A stretch of DNA of 64,000 nucleotides from Streptomyces sp. NBS 14/10 (GTDB lineage Bacteria; Actinomycetota; Actinomycetes; Streptomycetales; Streptomycetaceae): contig NZ_NCSM01000018.1 in assembly GCF_002224125.1 (NCBI RefSeq), forward strand, positions 372,001-436,000. Reading direction: 5' to 3'. Made by a program: the position numbers and the translations under genes. The notes below the pieces were generated by a model. It ran no database searches, had not been told where the DNA came from, and saw only the letters and a list, made by a program, of their open reading frames with translations. Shown in pieces: positions 61,702-64,000 of the stretch (its first letter is position 1; the number at the start of each line of letters is the position of its first letter).

Positions 61702-62517
61702 CTACTGTGACAGACACGCCCGATTGAGTACATAGCGAGTAATCGGTCGGTAGTAAGCGGACCGCACAGCGTCGTCAAGCGGAACCGCCACCGACACCCG
61801 CCCCTCCGCCTGGCCGACGAACGGCGCGGGGTCGTCCGCGTCCGCCAGGCCGATGGCCTCAAACCCCAGCTGACCTGCCCCACAGACCCATCCGTGGTCC
61901 CCGATGACCAACCCGGGGAGGGGGCCGCCACCGTCGGCGGCACAGCCGAGAACCACCCGAACCGGGAGCGGTGAATGACTGTGGCAACCCGGGTCGCGAG
62001 CCTCGTTTCGCGCGCCGGGTTCCCGCACCATCGCGACTCCTCGTACGTAGACGATGTTGTAGGTGCGTACGCCGAACTGGGTCGTTATGTCGATACATCC
62101 ATTCTGCGCGGGGGTGAGAACAGGGCAGCCGACCGCCGAGAGCGCCGCCGCCAACGAGGCGTAGAACCCGAGGAGGCGGTGCGGATGCCCGGTCCCGAGC
62201 AGCACCGGCGCGCCCACGGCGGCGGCCGCGGCCAGCCGCTCCGCGAAGGCGTCGAGCGCGGCGATGGTCAGATCGGGATCGATCACATCCTGACCTGAGG
62301 TGAGCGCCGGATTGGCCGAAACCCCGCATTTGTCGCTCATGAGGCGAAGTAACTCCGGGAAGGACCAGTCATGTTCGGGCTCGATACCGATCAGCACCCG
62401 GGGGTCGCGCGCGGCGAAGAGCCGGTAGCTGCGCAGGCTCCGCTCCCGGCTCGTGGCCACCGGCCCGGCGAGCCGCGCCGCCAGCAGATGCGCACGCAGC
62501 GCGGCGGTACTCAACAC
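61702..62517 (-). CDS. Actinobacterial phosphatase-family protein
   Basis: This 271-residue protein resembles a conserved actinobacterial family annotated as phosphatase, with SANPALTSGQDVIDPD, VLLGTGHPHRLLGFYASLAAAL and LVIGDHGWVCGAGQLGFEAIGLADADDPAPFVGQAEG. Asp, His and Gly clusters look like metal ligands, but no standard phosphatase motif is certain. Start GTG 62517 or the next codon TTG. Function is only as good as the family name. Confidence 0.75.
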   Translation of the reverse strand: MLSTAALRAHLLAARLAGPVATSRERSLRSYRLFAARDPRVLIGIEPEHDWSFPELLRLMSDKCGVSANPALTSGQDVIDPDLTIAALDAFAERLAAAAAVGAPVLLGTGHPHRLLGFYASLAAALSAVGCPVLTPAQNGCIDITTQFGVRTYNIVYVRGVAMVREPGARNEARDPGCHSHSPLPVRVVLGCAADGGGPLPGLVIGDHGWVCGAGQLGFEAIGLADADDPAPFVGQAEGRVSVAVPLDDAVRSAYYRPITRYVLNRACLSQ

Positions 62518-62697
62518 GCCACCGATGCTGACGGATCACCGCGACCGCGGGCCGAAGAACGCCGAGAGTTGCCACGGTTGGCCTAACGACGCCCGGGGCC
62601 ACTGCCCACCGCCCAACGTGGTCAGCTCCGGACCTCGTGTAGTTCAGGACGGCAGGGCCGGGCGTTACGGCACGGCAGCGCCCAGCGCCCGGTCGTC

Positions 62698-63870
62698 TCA
62701 GGGCAGCAGCCCGTGATGGGGGAAGACCGCCCGGCGGGTCGCGAGGATCGCCTGGTCCAGCCGGTCCCCCGGGTCGTACCCCCACTCCCCGAAGTCCCGC
62801 CACTGCGGCGACCGCCCGTCGGTCATCCGCCGCGGCGCCGACTGCCGGGTCCGCCGGTACACCTCGTGCCCCCACTCCTCCGGCACCTCCGCCTCCGGCG
62901 CCACCGGCCGCCCGGCGGCGATCGCCACCAGATGCGTCCACGTCCTGGGCACCACATCCACCACCGCGTACCCGCCGCCGCCCAGCGCGATCCACCGCCC
63001 GTCCGCGTGCTCATGCGCCAGCTCATGACAGCTCTCCGCGACCGCGCGCTGTGCGTCCACGGTCACCGCCAGATGCGCCAGCGGATCCTCCACATGCGTA
63101 TCCGTGCCGTGCTGCGTCACCAGCACCTGCGGCCGGAACGCCGCCAACAGCTCCGGCACCACCGCGTGATACGCCCGCAGCCACCCCGCGTCCCCGGTCC
63201 CGGCCGGCAGCGCCACATTCACCGCACCGCCCGGCGCCCGGTCCCCGCCCGTCTCCTCCGGCCATCCGGTCTGCGGGAACAGGGTCCTCGGGTGCTCGTG
63301 CAGCGACACGGTGAGCACCCGCGGGTCGTCCCAGAACGCCGCCTGCACACCGTCCCCGTGGTGCACGTCCACATCCACGTACGCGACCCGCTCCGCACCC
63401 ATCTCCAGCAGCCGCGCGATCGCGAGCGCCGCGTCGTTGTACACACAGAACCCGGCGGCCCCGCCCGGCATCGCGTGATGCAGCCCGCCCGAGAAGTTCA
63501 CGGCGTGCAGCGCGTCCCCGCGCCATACGCTCTCCGCCGCGGCGACCGACTGGCCGGCGATCAGCGCCGATGCCTCGTGCATCCCGGCGAAGGCCGGATC
63601 GTCGATGGTGCCAAGACCGTACGAACCGTCCGCCGAGGCCGGATCGGCCGACGCCCGCCGCACCGCCTCGATGTAGTCCTGGCGGTGCACCAGCCGCAGC
63701 GTGGACTCCCCGGCGGGCTTGGCCGCGACCACCTCGACGGCGCGGTCGAGCCCGAACGCCTCCACCAGACGCATGGTCAACGCCAGACGGACCGGGTCCA
63801 TCGGATGTCCGGCGCCAAAGTCGTACGCCGTCAGACCCTCATCCCACATCAACCGTGCGCGACCGCTCAT
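62698..63870 (-). CDS. acuC: Acetoin utilization/histone-deacetylase-type protein AcuC
   Basis: This 390-residue zinc amidohydrolase belongs to the class I histone deacetylase family; bacterial AcuC deacetylates proteins such as acetyl-CoA synthetase. Active-site motifs are LHHAMPGGAAGFCVYND, YVDVDVHHGDGVQ (zinc Asp and His), LHEHPRTLFPQTG and LGGGGYAVVDVVPR. I use ATG 63870 (SGRARLMWDEGL); ATG 63876 is also in frame. Its start overlaps the end of the MFS gene upstream by about 32 bases, so the two are likely one unit. Confidence 0.92.
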   Translation of the reverse strand: MSGRARLMWDEGLTAYDFGAGHPMDPVRLALTMRLVEAFGLDRAVEVVAAKPAGESTLRLVHRQDYIEAVRRASADPASADGSYGLGTIDDPAFAGMHEASALIAGQSVAAAESVWRGDALHAVNFSGGLHHAMPGGAAGFCVYNDAALAIARLLEMGAERVAYVDVDVHHGDGVQAAFWDDPRVLTVSLHEHPRTLFPQTGWPEETGGDRAPGGAVNVALPAGTGDAGWLRAYHAVVPELLAAFRPQVLVTQHGTDTHVEDPLAHLAVTVDAQRAVAESCHELAHEHADGRWIALGGGGYAVVDVVPRTWTHLVAIAAGRPVAPEAEVPEEWGHEVYRRTRQSAPRRMTDGRSPQWRDFGEWGYDPGDRLDQAILATRRAVFPHHGLLP

Positions 63871-64000
63871 GTCCATCACCGTATCGGGCAGGAGTGGGCG
63901 CAAACGACCTCGCGTACCACAGCGTCGCGAGCACCAGCGCCATGGGCACCAGCATCGCCCCCCGGTAACTCCATGCGCCGCCCAGTGCGCCGACAAGCGG
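63839..64000 (-). CDS. C-terminus of a membrane transporter (probably MFS), partial
   Basis: The last 53 codons of a gene entering from the right edge are visible: a hydrophobic helix ending AMLVPMALVLATLWYARSF, then a short polar tail to TGA at 63839-63841. This fits the last membrane helix of an MFS permease. It overlaps the 5' end of acuC. Substrate cannot be told from this fragment. Confidence 0.6.
   Translation of the reverse strand, partial: PLVGALGGAWSYRGAMLVPMALVLATLWYARSFAPTPARYGDGHERSRTVDVG

Overview
The window is chromosomal DNA from a Streptomyces or a very close relative. It has very high GC with GC-rich third codon positions and many GTG/TTG starts. It carries the Streptomyces developmental block bldN-rsbN, the rex-hemACDB operon with a Rex operator, and a bdtA-type regulator. 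From lysS (about 34.8 kb) to the right edge the gene order follows, as far as I recall it, the S. coelicolor core around SCO3303-SCO3331, apart from an inserted and decayed stretch at 38.6-45.2 kb.

Layout. 1-7.8 kb: right edge of a small NRPS/PKS cluster. It holds an adenylation-domain gene leaving the window on the minus strand, a KS-AT-ACP protein, an A-PCP protein without a condensation domain, and a type II thioesterase. Five 8-bp direct repeats at an exact 11-bp period lie just upstream of the PKS gene and look like a SARP activator site. 7.8-17.5 kb: accessory metabolism and regulation, namely GNAT, TetR, an orphan sensor kinase, YceI, a truncated ABC ATPase, an M20 peptidase plus AbgT transporter with a divergent Lrp-type regulator, and a MarR/MFS pair separated by three operators spaced exactly 28 bp. 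17.5-24.2 kb: a poly-gamma-glutamate-type locus with PgsB, PgsC, an NlpC/P60 protein, a duplicated sensor-HAMP membrane protein and a divergent membrane-anchored protein; no CapA/PgsA is seen. 24.3-34.8 kb: a membrane STAND-type NTPase, a YnfA protein, a PepSY protein split by a charged insert, SDR, rtcB, two DUF3558 lipoproteins and a DUF2637 membrane protein.

34.8-38.5 kb: divergent lysS (class I) and argS. 38.6-42.8 kb: a graveyard of broken genes (Uma2, serine recombinase, IS5-type and Tn3-type transposases) around a small TetR-controlled set (monooxygenase, VOC, DUF4267). 42.8-48 kb: exported proteins (S33 peptidase, AMIN-like), a SUKH protein and a ketopantoate-reductase-like enzyme, ending in a perfect 29-bp inverted repeat.

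48-54.1 kb: rex-hemA-hemC-hemD-hemB reads leftward with every junction overlapping by 4 bp, so redox sensing by Rex and early tetrapyrrole synthesis are one transcriptional and translational unit. 54.4-58.7 kb reads rightward: glutaredoxin-like protein, HAD phosphatase, sigma factor BldN and its anti-sigma RsbN. A sequence matching the BldN promoter consensus precedes rsbN, which implies feedback. 58.7-64 kb reads leftward: acyltransferase, epimerase, a 32-residue basic protein, a BdtA-like regulator, a phosphatase-family protein, AcuC and the end of an MFS transporter. No rRNA, tRNA or CRISPR array was recognised.
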